Source: Bacteroidales bacterium
Lineage (GTDB): Bacteria; Bacteroidota; Bacteroidia; Bacteroidales; P3
Direction of reading: 5' to 3'
Assembly (NCBI GenBank): GCA_017449975.1
Contig: JAFSYK010000021.1
Location: forward strand, 1-64,000
Length of the DNA: 64,000 bases
Position numbers and translations under genes: made by a program. Positions 47,501-55,011 of the stretch are shown in pieces. Numbering within the stretch: the stretch's first letter is position 1; the number at the start of each line of letters is the position of its first letter. The notes under the pieces are model-generated. The model was not told the origin of the DNA, did no database searches, and worked only from the letters and a program-made list of their open reading frames with translations.

Positions 47501-48586
47501 TTGATGAATTTCTCGGTGACCGGCGCCAACGAGATACGTTTTGGTTTGAAAGCCATCTCCGGCATGGGTGAAGCCGCAGCCGAAGCCATCATCAACGAAC
47601 GGGAACAGAACGGGGCGTTCAGCGACATCTTCGACTTCCTGCAGCGCATCGACCTGCGAACGGTCAACCGCAAAAACATCGAGTCGCTGGTCAAAGCCGG
47701 CGCCTTCGACGGCCTCGGCGAAATGCACCGTGCACACTACTTCTACCACGACGGACCGGAGAAAGAGACCCCCTCTTTCCTCGAGAAACTGATGCGCTGG
47801 GCCACACGCCAGAAAGAGCTGGCCAACAGCAGCCAGATGTCTATCTTCGACATGAGCGAGGAGATCAAACAGGAGGACCACCCGGCAATTCCCGAATGCG
47901 CGGAATGGAGCTCCATCGAGCGCTGCAAATTCGAGCGCGAAGTGATGGGCCTCTACATCAGCGGCCACCCGCTCGACGAATTCAAATATGAGCTCAAGTA
48001 CTTCGTCAACACCAAGACGTCGGCATTGCAAGACCTCAAACCGCTGATAGGAAAGACCATCCGCTTTGCCGGACTCGTCACCAGTGTCCGGACTGGCATT
48101 TCGCAGAAAAACGGCGACCCCTATGGCAACATGACCATCGAAGACTACGACGGTTCCTACGAGATACGGCTCTACAAGGACAACTACACCAAGTTTAAGC
48201 CCTATTTTGAGGAGGGCATGTTCCTCTCCGTGCGCGGCAGCGTGGAACAATGGTCGCACCGCGACAAGGAGGGCAACCTCAGCGTATCGCCACCACGACT
48301 GCAAATCAGCGAGATACGGACCCTCGGCAGCATTATGGAGATCAACACCTTCGGGCTGACGCTCCATATCAACCTGACGGACATCGACACCGATTTATGC
48401 GAGAAGATAGTCAGCATCGCCAAGAAAAACAAGGGCGACGCACTGCTGCAAGTGCGCGTGCATGACACCGTCAAGAAGCTGGAACTGCTGATGAAGTCCA
48501 CCGAGTTGCATGTCAGCCCGCACGGCTTCATCCACGATATTGAAAAAGAGCCCCGCATCCAAGATATTATCCCCACCCTACGCTGA
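44549..48586 (+). CDS. dnaE: DNA polymerase III alpha subunit (DnaE)
   Basis: This 1,345-residue replicative polymerase has a PHP domain at the N-terminus (THLHVHSHYSILDG at 5-18; LTDHGNMFG at 39-47), the polymerase core with the Asp pattern LPDIDVDFDDAGRGKVLDWI, the HhH region and an OB-fold (KTIRFAGLVTSVRTGIS). Residues 57-128 form a charged coiled-coil insertion in the PHP domain, before the strand KPIIGIEAYCARRS. Bacteroidota DnaE proteins often carry such an insertion, but the last part here (NSNSQLSILNSQF) is encoded by a CTCAATT tandem array. Four bp separate it from the ATG of the GSCFA gene. Confidence 0.96.
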   Translation: MATFTHLHVHSHYSILDGMSKVPDLIRKCKRDGMYAMALTDHGNMFGIKDLVDTVDGENGKVKDQIKAAKAKIGELEAQIKELETQISEEEQKTDADQLATLNGQLKELNTQLADSNSQLSILNSQFFKPIIGIEAYCARRSLYDKDKTVKETNPETGRERITDRSGYHLILLAKNKQGYRNLCKLSSIAYIDGFYDRPRIDHNVLEQYHEGIICCSACLGGEIPQLIMRNQHEKAEESVLWFKRVFGDDYYLELQRHPTDKPGGDTNVYKRQQLVNPFLIELARKHNIKLIATNDVHFVEEEHGIAHDHLICISTQTNYNDPDRMHYTQQEWLKSPAEMEALFEDLPEALANTQEIVDKVEVYSINSDPIMPVFPIPDDFGSEAEYRSRITEQELFDEFTRNEKGEVVLSEEKANDKIKKLGGYDKLYRIKFEADYLEQLVWAGARKRYLSDRPELTGSADIQAALSEEIRERIRFELHTIKTMGFPGYFLIVQDYIRAAREELDVSVGPGRGSAAGSVVAYCLWITDVDPLKYDLLFERFLNPDRISLPDIDVDFDDAGRGKVLDWISNKYGHEKVAHIITYGTMATRAALADVGRVEQIPLSTVNMLKSYIPDRGFPEGMKDEHGKPFEKLPKVNLSNCYKYVPELKKIMQSQDPKDKQLQPMLLYAEELEDTNRQIGIHACGVIIGADDLTRFAPMCTIYDKESKHDELVTQYDGHVVETVGLIKMDFLGLKNLSIIKDALRSIERRTGEKIDIDHIPIDDKETYELFSRGETIGTFQFESPGMRKHLRELQPTVFEDLIAMNALYRPGPMDYIPDFIDRKQGRKPIEYDIPIMETYLKETYGITVYQEQVMLLSRLLAGFTRGQSDTLRKAMGKKQISKMNELEVLFYEGGEKNGHPKDKLHKIWEDWKKFASYAFNKSHATCYSWVAYQTAYLKAHYPADYMAATLTSGQTDIKRVAELMEECRRMGLNIMPPSVNQSLMNFSVTGANEIRFGLKAISGMGEAAAEAIINEREQNGAFSDIFDFLQRIDLRTVNRKNIESLVKAGAFDGLGEMHRAHYFYHDGPEKETPSFLEKLMRWATRQKELANSSQMSIFDMSEEIKQEDHPAIPECAEWSSIERCKFEREVMGLYISGHPLDEFKYELKYFVNTKTSALQDLKPLIGKTIRFAGLVTSVRTGISQKNGDPYGNMTIEDYDGSYEIRLYKDNYTKFKPYFEEGMFLSVRGSVEQWSHRDKEGNLSVSPPRLQISEIRTLGSIMEINTFGLTLHINLTDIDTDLCEKIVSIAKKNKGDALLQVRVHDTVKKLELLMKSTELHVSPHGFIHDIEKEPRIQDIIPTLR
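44893..44931. repeat. In-frame CTCAATT heptamer array inside dnaE
   Basis: Units CCAACTC, TCAACTC, TCAATTC, TCAATTC and TCAATTC encode NSQLSILNSQF in the PHP insertion. Confidence 0.9.
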
Positions 48587-48592
48587 CGTCCT

Positions 48593-49570
48593 ATGCGCAC
48601 CCACCTCACCACACCCATCGACATCCTGCCGCAACCCACCGTCCGGCCCCACAGCCGCCTGCTGCTACTGGGATCCTGTTTCACCGACGCGGTGGGAGCA
48701 CGCATGGAGCAAGGGGGACTGTCGGTGCTGCGTAACCCCTTCGGCGTGCTCTACAACCCACTGTCCATCGCAGACTGTCTGGACTACTGCCTAGAGCAGC
48801 GGACGCTGGACGACACGATGCTGGTGCAACACGACGGATTGTGGCACTCGTGGCTGCACCACACCACCCTCTCCCACCCCGACCGTGAGGCGTGTCGGCG
48901 ACAGTGCCACGAGCGCATCGATGCGGCACACCAGTGCCTGCAGGTATGCGACACCATCGTCGTCACCTGGGGCACCGCCTACGCCTACTACCTCACCACA
49001 CAGCCTGACAACGGGCAGTCGCTAAGCGAGCCACTGCTCGTGGCCAACTGCCACAAGGTGCCGGCACGCCACTTCGACCGCCGCCGGCTCAGCGTAGAGG
49101 AGATTGTACAAGCATGGCTGCCGCTCTGCCAAAAACTGGCACAGCTGCCGCAACAGCCACGAATCATCTTCACCGTGAGTCCCATCCGTCACCTGGCCGA
49201 CGGAGCCCACGGCAACCAGCTTAGCAAAGCCACCCTCCTTCTGGCCCTCGACCACCTTAGTGATCAGTGGTCAGTAATCAGTGATCAGCAGAACCGCGTC
49301 AGCCAACCGGCCACTGATCCTCAATTCTCAAGTCTCAATTCTCAATTCTCAATTTCCTACTTCCCCGCCTACGAAATCATGATGGACGAGCTGCGTGACT
49401 ATCGTTTCTACGACCGCGACATGCTGCATCCCTCCGACCTGGCAGTCGACATCATCTGGCAACGGTTCCAGCAGACCTACCTGCTGCCTGAAACCATTGA
49501 ACATTGTCTACAGGGAGAAAAGAAATACAGACAATCACAACACCGAACGATAAATAATACAACAAATTAG
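48593..49570 (+). CDS. GSCFA domain protein
   Basis: This 325-residue protein has the family motif region LLLLGSCFTDAVGARM near residues 24-39, followed by NPFGVLYNP and, further on, WGTAYAYYL and IIFTVSPIRHLADGAHGN. The GSCFA family is related to SGNH hydrolases and is mostly uncharacterised. Residues about 223-254 are encoded by two separate tandem repeats (GTGATCA and CTCAATT units), inserted before the conserved YFPAYEIMMDELRDYRFY. Six bp follow the dnaE stop, suggesting an operon. A lipolytic or esterase role is only a possibility. Confidence 0.85.
   Translation: MRTHLTTPIDILPQPTVRPHSRLLLLGSCFTDAVGARMEQGGLSVLRNPFGVLYNPLSIADCLDYCLEQRTLDDTMLVQHDGLWHSWLHHTTLSHPDREACRRQCHERIDAAHQCLQVCDTIVVTWGTAYAYYLTTQPDNGQSLSEPLLVANCHKVPARHFDRRRLSVEEIVQAWLPLCQKLAQLPQQPRIIFTVSPIRHLADGAHGNQLSKATLLLALDHLSDQWSVISDQQNRVSQPATDPQFSSLNSQFSISYFPAYEIMMDELRDYRFYDRDMLHPSDLAVDIIWQRFQQTYLLPETIEHCLQGEKKYRQSQHRTINNTTN
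49259..49353. repeat. Two adjacent heptamer arrays inside GSCFA gene
   Basis: The first (49259-49290) has units GTGATCA, GTGGTCA, GTAATCA and GTGATCA; the second (49318-49353) has units of the CTCAATT family. Both are in frame and add about 32 residues. Confidence 0.85.
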
Positions 49571-49608
49571 TATAATTGGACTAATTAGCCCAATTGATCC
49601 TATAAAAC
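49568..49608. repeat. TTATTGGAC-family array before ddl
   Basis: Degenerate 9-bp units (ATAATTGGA, CTAATTAGC, CCAATTGAT) overlap the 3' end of the GSCFA gene and run to within 12 bp of the ddl start. Confidence 0.7.
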
Positions 49609-49619
49609 TATTCACCAAA

Positions 49620-50624
49620 ATGAAAACCATTGCTTTAGTCATGGGTGGCTACTCGGGAGAGCACGACATCTCCATCGCCAGCGGCCAGCAAGTCTATCAA
49701 TCCATCGATAAAAGTCGCTACAACGTCTACCCCATCGTCGTGGATCGCGAAGGCTGGTACTGGCTTGCCGACGACGGCAGACACCATCCCGTCGACCGCA
49801 ACGATTTTAGCGTGACGGCTGCTGACGGCAGTCGCGTCCATTTCGACCTTGCCTTCATCATCATACACGGCAACCCAGGCGAGAATGGTGTGCTGCAGGG
49901 CTATTTCGACACCCTCGGCATCCGTTACACCACCTGCGGATATTACACCTCGGCACTCACCTTCCACAAAGGATTTTGCAACCCTGTGGTCGCCAGCCTC
50001 GGCATCGTCAAAATTGCCAAATCGGTACTCTTGTACAAAGATCATTTCAATTCTAATTCTCAATTCTCAATTCTCAATTCTCAATTAAGCTATCCTCTCT
50101 TCGTCAAGCCCGCGGCGGGAGGCAGCAGTGTGGCCACCACCAAGGTGAAGAGTCCCGATGCATTGATGCCCGCCATCCAGGCCGCCTTCGAGCAGGACGA
50201 CCAAGTGCTGGTGGAGGAGTGCATCAAAGGCCGCGAGTTCGACTGCGGCGTCTTCCGCAAGGCCGACGGCGAGAAGTTGGTGTTTCCCATAACCGAAATC
50301 ATCCCCAAGGGCGGTCACGAGTTCTTCGACTACGAAGCCAAATACCAAGGTTTCAGCAACGAGGTGACGCCCGCCGAATGCGACGAGCGCATCTCGAAGC
50401 ATATCCAGACGGTGTCGTCGCAACTCTACGACCTGCTGGGCTGCCGCGGCATCGTGCGCTTTGACTACATCTACGACACCGACGCCGATGAATTGTATTT
50501 CCTCGAAGTCAATACCATTCCGGGACAGAGTGCCGAGAGCATCGTACCCAAGCAGGCGCGCGCCATGGGCATCAGCCCCGCCGAGCTCTACGAGATGGCT
50601 ATCGAGGCCGCACTTGAATCGTAG
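49620..50624 (+). CDS. ddl: D-alanine--D-alanine ligase
   Basis: This 334-residue ATP-grasp enzyme makes D-Ala-D-Ala for peptidoglycan. The N-terminal motif GGYSGEHDISI at 10-20, the HGNPGENGVLQG loop at 83-94, and the ATP-grasp strand FVKPAAGGSSVATT at 161-174 are present, with EVNTIPGQS near the C-terminal metal site. Residues 144-157 (NSNSQFSILNSQLS) are an insertion encoded by a CTCAATT array directly before the strand YPLFVKP. In other Ddl proteins this connection is short. The gene is preceded and followed by short repeat arrays. Confidence 0.95.
   Translation: MKTIALVMGGYSGEHDISIASGQQVYQSIDKSRYNVYPIVVDREGWYWLADDGRHHPVDRNDFSVTAADGSRVHFDLAFIIIHGNPGENGVLQGYFDTLGIRYTTCGYYTSALTFHKGFCNPVVASLGIVKIAKSVLLYKDHFNSNSQFSILNSQLSYPLFVKPAAGGSSVATTKVKSPDALMPAIQAAFEQDDQVLVEECIKGREFDCGVFRKADGEKLVFPITEIIPKGGHEFFDYEAKYQGFSNEVTPAECDERISKHIQTVSSQLYDLLGCRGIVRFDYIYDTDADELYFLEVNTIPGQSAESIVPKQARAMGISPAELYEMAIEAALES
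50046..50087. repeat. In-frame CTCAATT heptamer array inside ddl
   Basis: Six units (TTCAATT, CTAATT, CTCAATT, CTCAATT, CTCAATT, CTCAATT) encode a 14-residue insertion in the ATP-grasp region. Confidence 0.9.
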
Positions 50625-50627
50625 ATT

Positions 50628-50664
50628 GTAAAATTCGAAATTCAAAATTCAAAATTCAAAATTA
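50628..50664. repeat. AATTCAAA octamer array after ddl
   Basis: Units AATTCGAA, ATTCAAA(A) repeat four times and end in AATTATTT next to the -7 box of the following lipoprotein. Confidence 0.8.
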
Positions 50665-50671
50665 TTTTTTT

Positions 50672-50679
50672 TACTTTTG
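50672..50679 (+). promoter_or_regulatory. -7 box TACTTTTG for lipoprotein
   Basis: It matches TAnnTTTG, 30 bp before the ATG at 50710, and directly follows an AATTCAAA array. Confidence 0.5.
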
Positions 50680-50709
50680 CGGTGACAAAACCATTAAAAA
50701 ACAATTATT

Positions 50710-51396
50710 ATGAAAAAATTACTTCAAGTCTGCTTCATTGCAGCAATGGTCTTCGGTCTTGCTTCCTGCGAGAAGGACAACGACAGCAGCAACGGCAACG
50801 GAACAAACATTAACACACAAAACTCGTTGGTGGGCACCACGTGGGGCTACAACGACGGAGAGGCTGAGGTACGTGTTCTTTTTGAGACGACGATGGTGAA
50901 GGTCAGTGTACAAATGCCCCATGGTAATGAATATTATGAGGGCACTTACACCTACAACAACGGCAGTGGCACCATTGCTCTCGTCGATGGCGAACAGACG
51001 TTGAACATCACCTTCACCGTCAGCGGCAACACCATGAATGCTTACAACACGCCCGCTGGTAACGTAACATTGACCCTTATCGGCAGCAATCCGCAACCCC
51101 AGCCCAGTGGCAGCTATCCGCTGAACGGCACCACTTGGCAGACCTCTTTCCAAGAAGTGGGGATAACTGTAACGTTAAGCGTCACCTTCTACACAACGAA
51201 CTGCTTCCTCGTCTATGCCGACAGCGAAGGCGATAGTGAGCAGACGACAGGTACCTACACTTATACCGGTACGCTCACCAGTGGCCAGGGAGTCATCTAC
51301 GTCGATGGCGAGCCCGGCACTTTCACAGTTAACGGCAATCAGGCCACGGTCACTAACGACGGACGAAGCTATGTGTTCACCCGTGTCAGCAAATAA
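50710..51396 (+). CDS. Lipoprotein with two lipocalin-like repeats
   Basis: This 228-residue protein has lipobox FGLASC and an Asn/Asp-rich linker. The mature part has two repeats that begin LVGTTWGYNDGEAEVRV (about 40) and LNGTTWQTSFQEVGITV (about 138), each followed by strands ending in a GTYTY(N/T) and G-V-VDG-- pattern. That fits a lipocalin-like, small-beta-barrel domain known in Bacteroidota lipoproteins (GxW near the start). Ligand unknown. The gene has its own -7 box and a bidirectional terminator after it. Confidence 0.78.
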   Translation: MKKLLQVCFIAAMVFGLASCEKDNDSSNGNGTNINTQNSLVGTTWGYNDGEAEVRVLFETTMVKVSVQMPHGNEYYEGTYTYNNGSGTIALVDGEQTLNITFTVSGNTMNAYNTPAGNVTLTLIGSNPQPQPSGSYPLNGTTWQTSFQEVGITVTLSVTFYTTNCFLVYADSEGDSEQTTGTYTYTGTLTSGQGVIYVDGEPGTFTVNGNQATVTNDGRSYVFTRVSK

Positions 51397-51416
51397 GACC
51401 TACAAGGCATAAAATC

Positions 51417-51449
51417 AAAAAGGTCTCCCACATAGGAGACCTTTTTTTT
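51417..51449. terminator. Bidirectional terminator between lipoprotein and tRNA-Cys
   Basis: AAAAGGTCTCC, loop CACATA, GGAGACCTTTTTTTT. The T-run serves the plus-strand lipoprotein; the A-run serves as T-run for the minus-strand tRNA. Confidence 0.9.
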
Positions 51450-51450
51450 G

Positions 51451-51524
51451 TGGAGGTCGCTTCCGGATTTGAACCGGAGTAGCAGGTTTTGCAGACCTGT
51501 GCCTAGCCCCTCGGCCAAACGACC
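51451..51524 (-). tRNA. tRNA-Cys (anticodon GCA)
   Basis: It runs 74 nt on the minus strand with an encoded CCA. The acceptor GGTCGTT pairs with AGCGACC and the discriminator is U, as for tRNA-Cys. The anticodon stem CAGGT/ACCTG encloses the loop CTGCAAA, giving anticodon GCA. The T-arm TCCGG/CCGGA encloses TTCAAAT. A -7 box lies at 51567-51574. Confidence 0.95.
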
Positions 51525-51566
51525 TTATTGCCATCGGGAAGATAACTATACCTCCCAATTGGACTG

Positions 51567-51574
51567 CAAAGATA
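51567..51574 (-). promoter_or_regulatory. -7 box TATCTTTG for tRNA-Cys
   Basis: An exact TAnnTTTG match on the minus strand, 42 bp upstream of the tRNA 5' end. Confidence 0.6.
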
Positions 51575-51609
51575 CGAACATTTTGTTTATCGGCAAAATT
51601 TATTTTAGA

Positions 51610-51641
51610 AAACAGGGGCGTCTCGGCGAGACGCCCCTGTT
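51610..51641 (-). terminator. Terminator after T9SS repeat protein
   Basis: AACAGGGGCGTCTC, loop GGC (or GCC), GAGACGCCCCTGTT, followed on the minus strand by TTTTC. It lies about 33 bp past the stop at 51675. Confidence 0.85.
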
Positions 51642-51674
51642 AATGAATGCATTAATACTGGCACACCGCAAGGG

Positions 51675-54600
51675 TTACCGTTTTACAACCCGGCGGAGCA
51701 CCGCGCCTTCGGGCATGGTGATGCGGAGGGTGTAGGTACCGTCGGCAAGAGCCGACAGGTCGATGGTGTTGGTGTGCTCATAGACAGCCACGCAGCGGCC
51801 CACCAAATCGAGCACCTCGACGCGGTCCGCCTCGGTAACATTGATCTGCACATTACCTGTCGTCGGGTTCGGGTAGACCTTCACTGCATTGAGCAGGGAG
51901 AGCTGCGGCTCGCTGCCGCCCTTCCCGGTGATGGTGAGGTACAGCGTAACGATGCTGTCGCAGCCGTACTGGTTGGTCGTCAGACGTGACACCACCGCCG
52001 AACTGGTGAAGGTGATGCCATACCAGGTGAAGCTGCCGGTGGCGGTGGCCACCGTGTCGCCCGTCGTTGCAGAGGACACGGTCAACGTCAGCGTGTCACG
52101 GATGGGACAGCCGTCGGCGGCGGTGCTTTTGTAGAATTTGTTGCCACTCTTGTTGTAGGTCTGGCCCGTCTTGTCCCACGTGTAAGGACCGCAACTGGTG
52201 ATGTACTCATGGCTGCTCCAACGGTCGACGATAGTCAAGCTCAGCGTATCGCGGATGGGACAGCCCTCGGGCGTAGTGCTTTTGTTGAACTTCAACCCAC
52301 CCTTGTTATAGGATTTGCCGGTGAGATCCCAGGTATAGGGGCCACAGTTGGTGACCTCGGTGAAACTGTGCTGGCTGCTGGCGATAGTCAGCACCAATGT
52401 GTCGCGGATGGGGCAGCCATCCTCAGCGGTGCCTTTGTAGGTCTTAATGCCCGACTTGTTGTAGGTCTGGCCGGTCTTGTACCACGTGTAAGGCGCGTCG
52501 CAGCTGGTGACTTGCTCGCGGCTGCTCCAGCGGTCGACGACGGTGAGCGTCAACGTGTCGCGGATGGGGCAACCCTCGTCGGAGGTACCCTTGTAGTACT
52601 TGTTGCCGCTCTTGTTGTAGGTCTTGCCGGTGCGCTCCCAAGTGTAGGGGCCACAGTTGGTGACATACTCGTGGCTGCTGAGGCGGTCGACAATGGTCAG
52701 CGTCAGCGTGTCGCGGATAAGGCAGCCGTCCTCGTCGGTCTCCTTGTTGAACTTGTCTCCGCTCTTGTTGTAGGTCTTGCCGTTGACATCCCAGGTGTAG
52801 GGACCGCAACTGGTGACGTACACGTGGCTGCTCCAGCGCTCGACAATGGTCAGCGTCAGCGTGTCGCGGACGGGACAGCCTTCGGGCGTGGTGGCCTTAT
52901 GGTACTTGTTGCCGCTCTGGCTGTAGGTCTGTCCGGTCAGCTCCCATGTGAATGCGCCGCAGCTGGTGACATACTCGTGGCTGCTGATGTGGTCGACCAC
53001 CTTCAACGTCAGCGTGTCGCGGATGGGACAGCCGTTGTCGTCGGTGGCGCGGTAAAATTTGTTGCCACTCTTGTTGTACGTCTTGCCCGTCAGATCCCAC
53101 GTATAGGAGCCGCAGTGGGTAACATAGGTGTGGCTGTGCCGTCCGGTGGAGATGGTCAGTTCCAACGTGTCGCGGATAGGACAGCCATCGGCGGCGGTAC
53201 CTTTATAAAACTTCAATCCCGACTTGTTATAGGTCTGGCCGGTCTTGTCCCACGTGTAAGGCTCGCAGCGGGTGACGCGCTCATAGCTGCTCCAGCGGTC
53301 GACGATGGTGAGTTCCAGCGTGTCGCGAATGGGACAGCCCTCAGGCGTGGTACCCTTGTTGAACTTCAGACCCGACTTGTTGTAGGTCTGTCCGGTAAGT
53401 TCCCAGGTATAGGGACCGCAGTGGGTGACATAGGTATGACTGCGTTGACTGGCGACAACGCTCATCGTCAGTTCGTTGGACCAAGCGCTGTCGGCTGGTG
53501 CGCAGGGGTTGTCGACCTTCACCTTGGCACGGATAACATCGCCCTCCTGTATGTTTTTGATGGACACGCTATCGCCCGTCAGACCCGGCAGCAGCTCGCC
53601 GTTGCGGTACCACAGGTACTGCGGGTAGTAGTCCTCGGCCCGCTGTGTGGTAGCCACAAAAACCGCCGCCGTGCCTTCGCACACCGAGGTGTTGTCAGTG
53701 CTGATGCTGACAGCCGGTGCCTGTGTGCTGCGCACGATGACGGTGCGGCTGTAGGTGTTGCGGCATTCGGTGACGTTGCTGATGCCCAGCGTGAGGGTGT
53801 AGGTGCCGGGCTGGCTCAGCGAGAAAGTGATGTTGCCCTGCGTGGTGAGGTCGTCCTCGCCGTCGCCCTGCAGATCCCACCAGTAGTAGGTCTGCGCCGA
53901 TGTGCCTTGACTTTGGTCGAGCACCGCTATCTCGTCGCCCGGACAGACATGGTCGCCATCGGGCAGCGCAAACTGCGGCTCGGGACCGATGCAGTAGACC
54001 TGGGTATAGGTGGGGCTCCACATGGCGCCAGCGCGGGCACGGATGCAGAGTGTGTGCTCGCCGTCGGTAGTGGGGACAGGGATATCGTCCATATTCACCA
54101 GTACGGGGCTGTTGGCCGAGAAAGCCACCGGCGTGCCATTGCCGAAGCCTGGGTCCTCATCCCAGTAGTACTCCACCTGTTCCACCTGCTCCAGCTCCTC
54201 CTCGCCCACCATCACGGTGGTCCAATAGGTGGGGCTCCACTGCGTGCCTTCGGCCGTCTTGGCGCGGATGCCCAAGCGGTGGACGCCGTTGCTGACTCCT
54301 TCGGTGGAGAAAGCTGCGTTGTCAATCTGCACAGTGCTGCCCGGCGTGAAGCCTGTCAGGGGGATGCCGTTGCCATAGCCGGGGTCTTCGTCCCAGCAGT
54401 ATTCCATCTGATCCACCAACAGCAGCGCCTCTTCGCCCACCACCACGGTGGTCCAGTAGGTGGGGCTCCACAGCGTGCTGCCCGCCGTCTTGGCGCGGAT
54501 GCCCAAGCGGTGGACGCCGTTGCTCACGCCGGCAGCGGAAAGGGCGCCGTTGTCAATCTGCACGATGCCGCTGGGCGTGAAGCCCGTCAGCGCGGTGCCG

Positions 54601-54956
54601 TGGCCATAGCCGGGGTCGTCGTCGAAATAGTATTCTATGCGTTCCACCACAGCATCCGCCGCGGTGCCCACCACCACGGTGGTCCAATAGGTGGGACTCC
54701 ACAAGCCGACGTAGAGGTTGTTGCGGGCGCGGATGCCGAGACGGTGCACGCCGTCGGCAACACCCGCTATCGACAGGGCGCCGTCAAACTGCACGACGCC
54801 GTTCGACACCGTGAAGCCCGATAGCGTGAAGCCCGCGCCAAAGCCGGGGTCGCCGTCCCAGAAATATTCGACGCGACCCACCGTCTGTCCAGTCGCTGGC
54901 AGCGCAAAGGCAGCCAACAGCAGACAGACTGTTAGACAATGTCGTATAGCATTCAT
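51675..54956 (-). CDS. T9SS-secreted repeat protein (1,093 aa) with nine 51-residue repeats
   Basis: After a signal peptide (LLLAAFALPATGQ) come four repeats of about 75 residues (VEYFWDGDPGFG to WSPTYWTTVVVG), a type common in Bacteroidota surface proteins. A PKD-like module follows (YYWWDLQGDGEDDLTT). Then there are nine nearly identical 51-residue repeats with consensus HEYVTSCGPYTWDKTGQTYN and a GCPIRDTLTLT end, each with two cysteines, plus a tenth degenerate one. The C-terminus (VKVYPNPTTGNVQINV then ADGTYTLRITMPEGAVLRRV) is a type A T9SS sorting domain. It is likely a surface adhesin or matrix protein. The 51-residue array is a likely site of copy-number change. Confidence 0.9.
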   Translation of the reverse strand: MNAIRHCLTVCLLLAAFALPATGQTVGRVEYFWDGDPGFGAGFTLSGFTVSNGVVQFDGALSIAGVADGVHRLGIRARNNLYVGLWSPTYWTTVVVGTAADAVVERIEYYFDDDPGYGHGTALTGFTPSGIVQIDNGALSAAGVSNGVHRLGIRAKTAGSTLWSPTYWTTVVVGEEALLLVDQMEYCWDEDPGYGNGIPLTGFTPGSTVQIDNAAFSTEGVSNGVHRLGIRAKTAEGTQWSPTYWTTVMVGEEELEQVEQVEYYWDEDPGFGNGTPVAFSANSPVLVNMDDIPVPTTDGEHTLCIRARAGAMWSPTYTQVYCIGPEPQFALPDGDHVCPGDEIAVLDQSQGTSAQTYYWWDLQGDGEDDLTTQGNITFSLSQPGTYTLTLGISNVTECRNTYSRTVIVRSTQAPAVSISTDNTSVCEGTAAVFVATTQRAEDYYPQYLWYRNGELLPGLTGDSVSIKNIQEGDVIRAKVKVDNPCAPADSAWSNELTMSVVASQRSHTYVTHCGPYTWELTGQTYNKSGLKFNKGTTPEGCPIRDTLELTIVDRWSSYERVTRCEPYTWDKTGQTYNKSGLKFYKGTAADGCPIRDTLELTISTGRHSHTYVTHCGSYTWDLTGKTYNKSGNKFYRATDDNGCPIRDTLTLKVVDHISSHEYVTSCGAFTWELTGQTYSQSGNKYHKATTPEGCPVRDTLTLTIVERWSSHVYVTSCGPYTWDVNGKTYNKSGDKFNKETDEDGCLIRDTLTLTIVDRLSSHEYVTNCGPYTWERTGKTYNKSGNKYYKGTSDEGCPIRDTLTLTVVDRWSSREQVTSCDAPYTWYKTGQTYNKSGIKTYKGTAEDGCPIRDTLVLTIASSQHSFTEVTNCGPYTWDLTGKSYNKGGLKFNKSTTPEGCPIRDTLSLTIVDRWSSHEYITSCGPYTWDKTGQTYNKSGNKFYKSTAADGCPIRDTLTLTVSSATTGDTVATATGSFTWYGITFTSSAVVSRLTTNQYGCDSIVTLYLTITGKGGSEPQLSLLNAVKVYPNPTTGNVQINVTEADRVEVLDLVGRCVAVYEHTNTIDLSALADGTYTLRITMPEGAVLRRVVKR

Positions 54957-54959
54957 AAG

Positions 54960-55009
54960 AAACTGTTTTGATTGTGTTGAAAAAGATTATGGGACATCAA
55001 AAACAGTTT
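54960..55009. other. Inverted repeat in the gap between two secreted protein genes
   Basis: AAACTGTTTTGAT at the left and ATCAAAAACAGTTT at the right pair with one bulge around a loop of about 24 nt. It follows the stop of the 55012 gene on the minus strand; there is no T-run, so it may attenuate rather than fully terminate. Confidence 0.45.
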
Positions 55010-55011
55010 GC

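Noticed and set aside
44893-50087. CTCAATT arrays as CRISPR repeats
   Set aside because: Units are 7 bp, contiguous and degenerate with no spacers; no cas genes are present.
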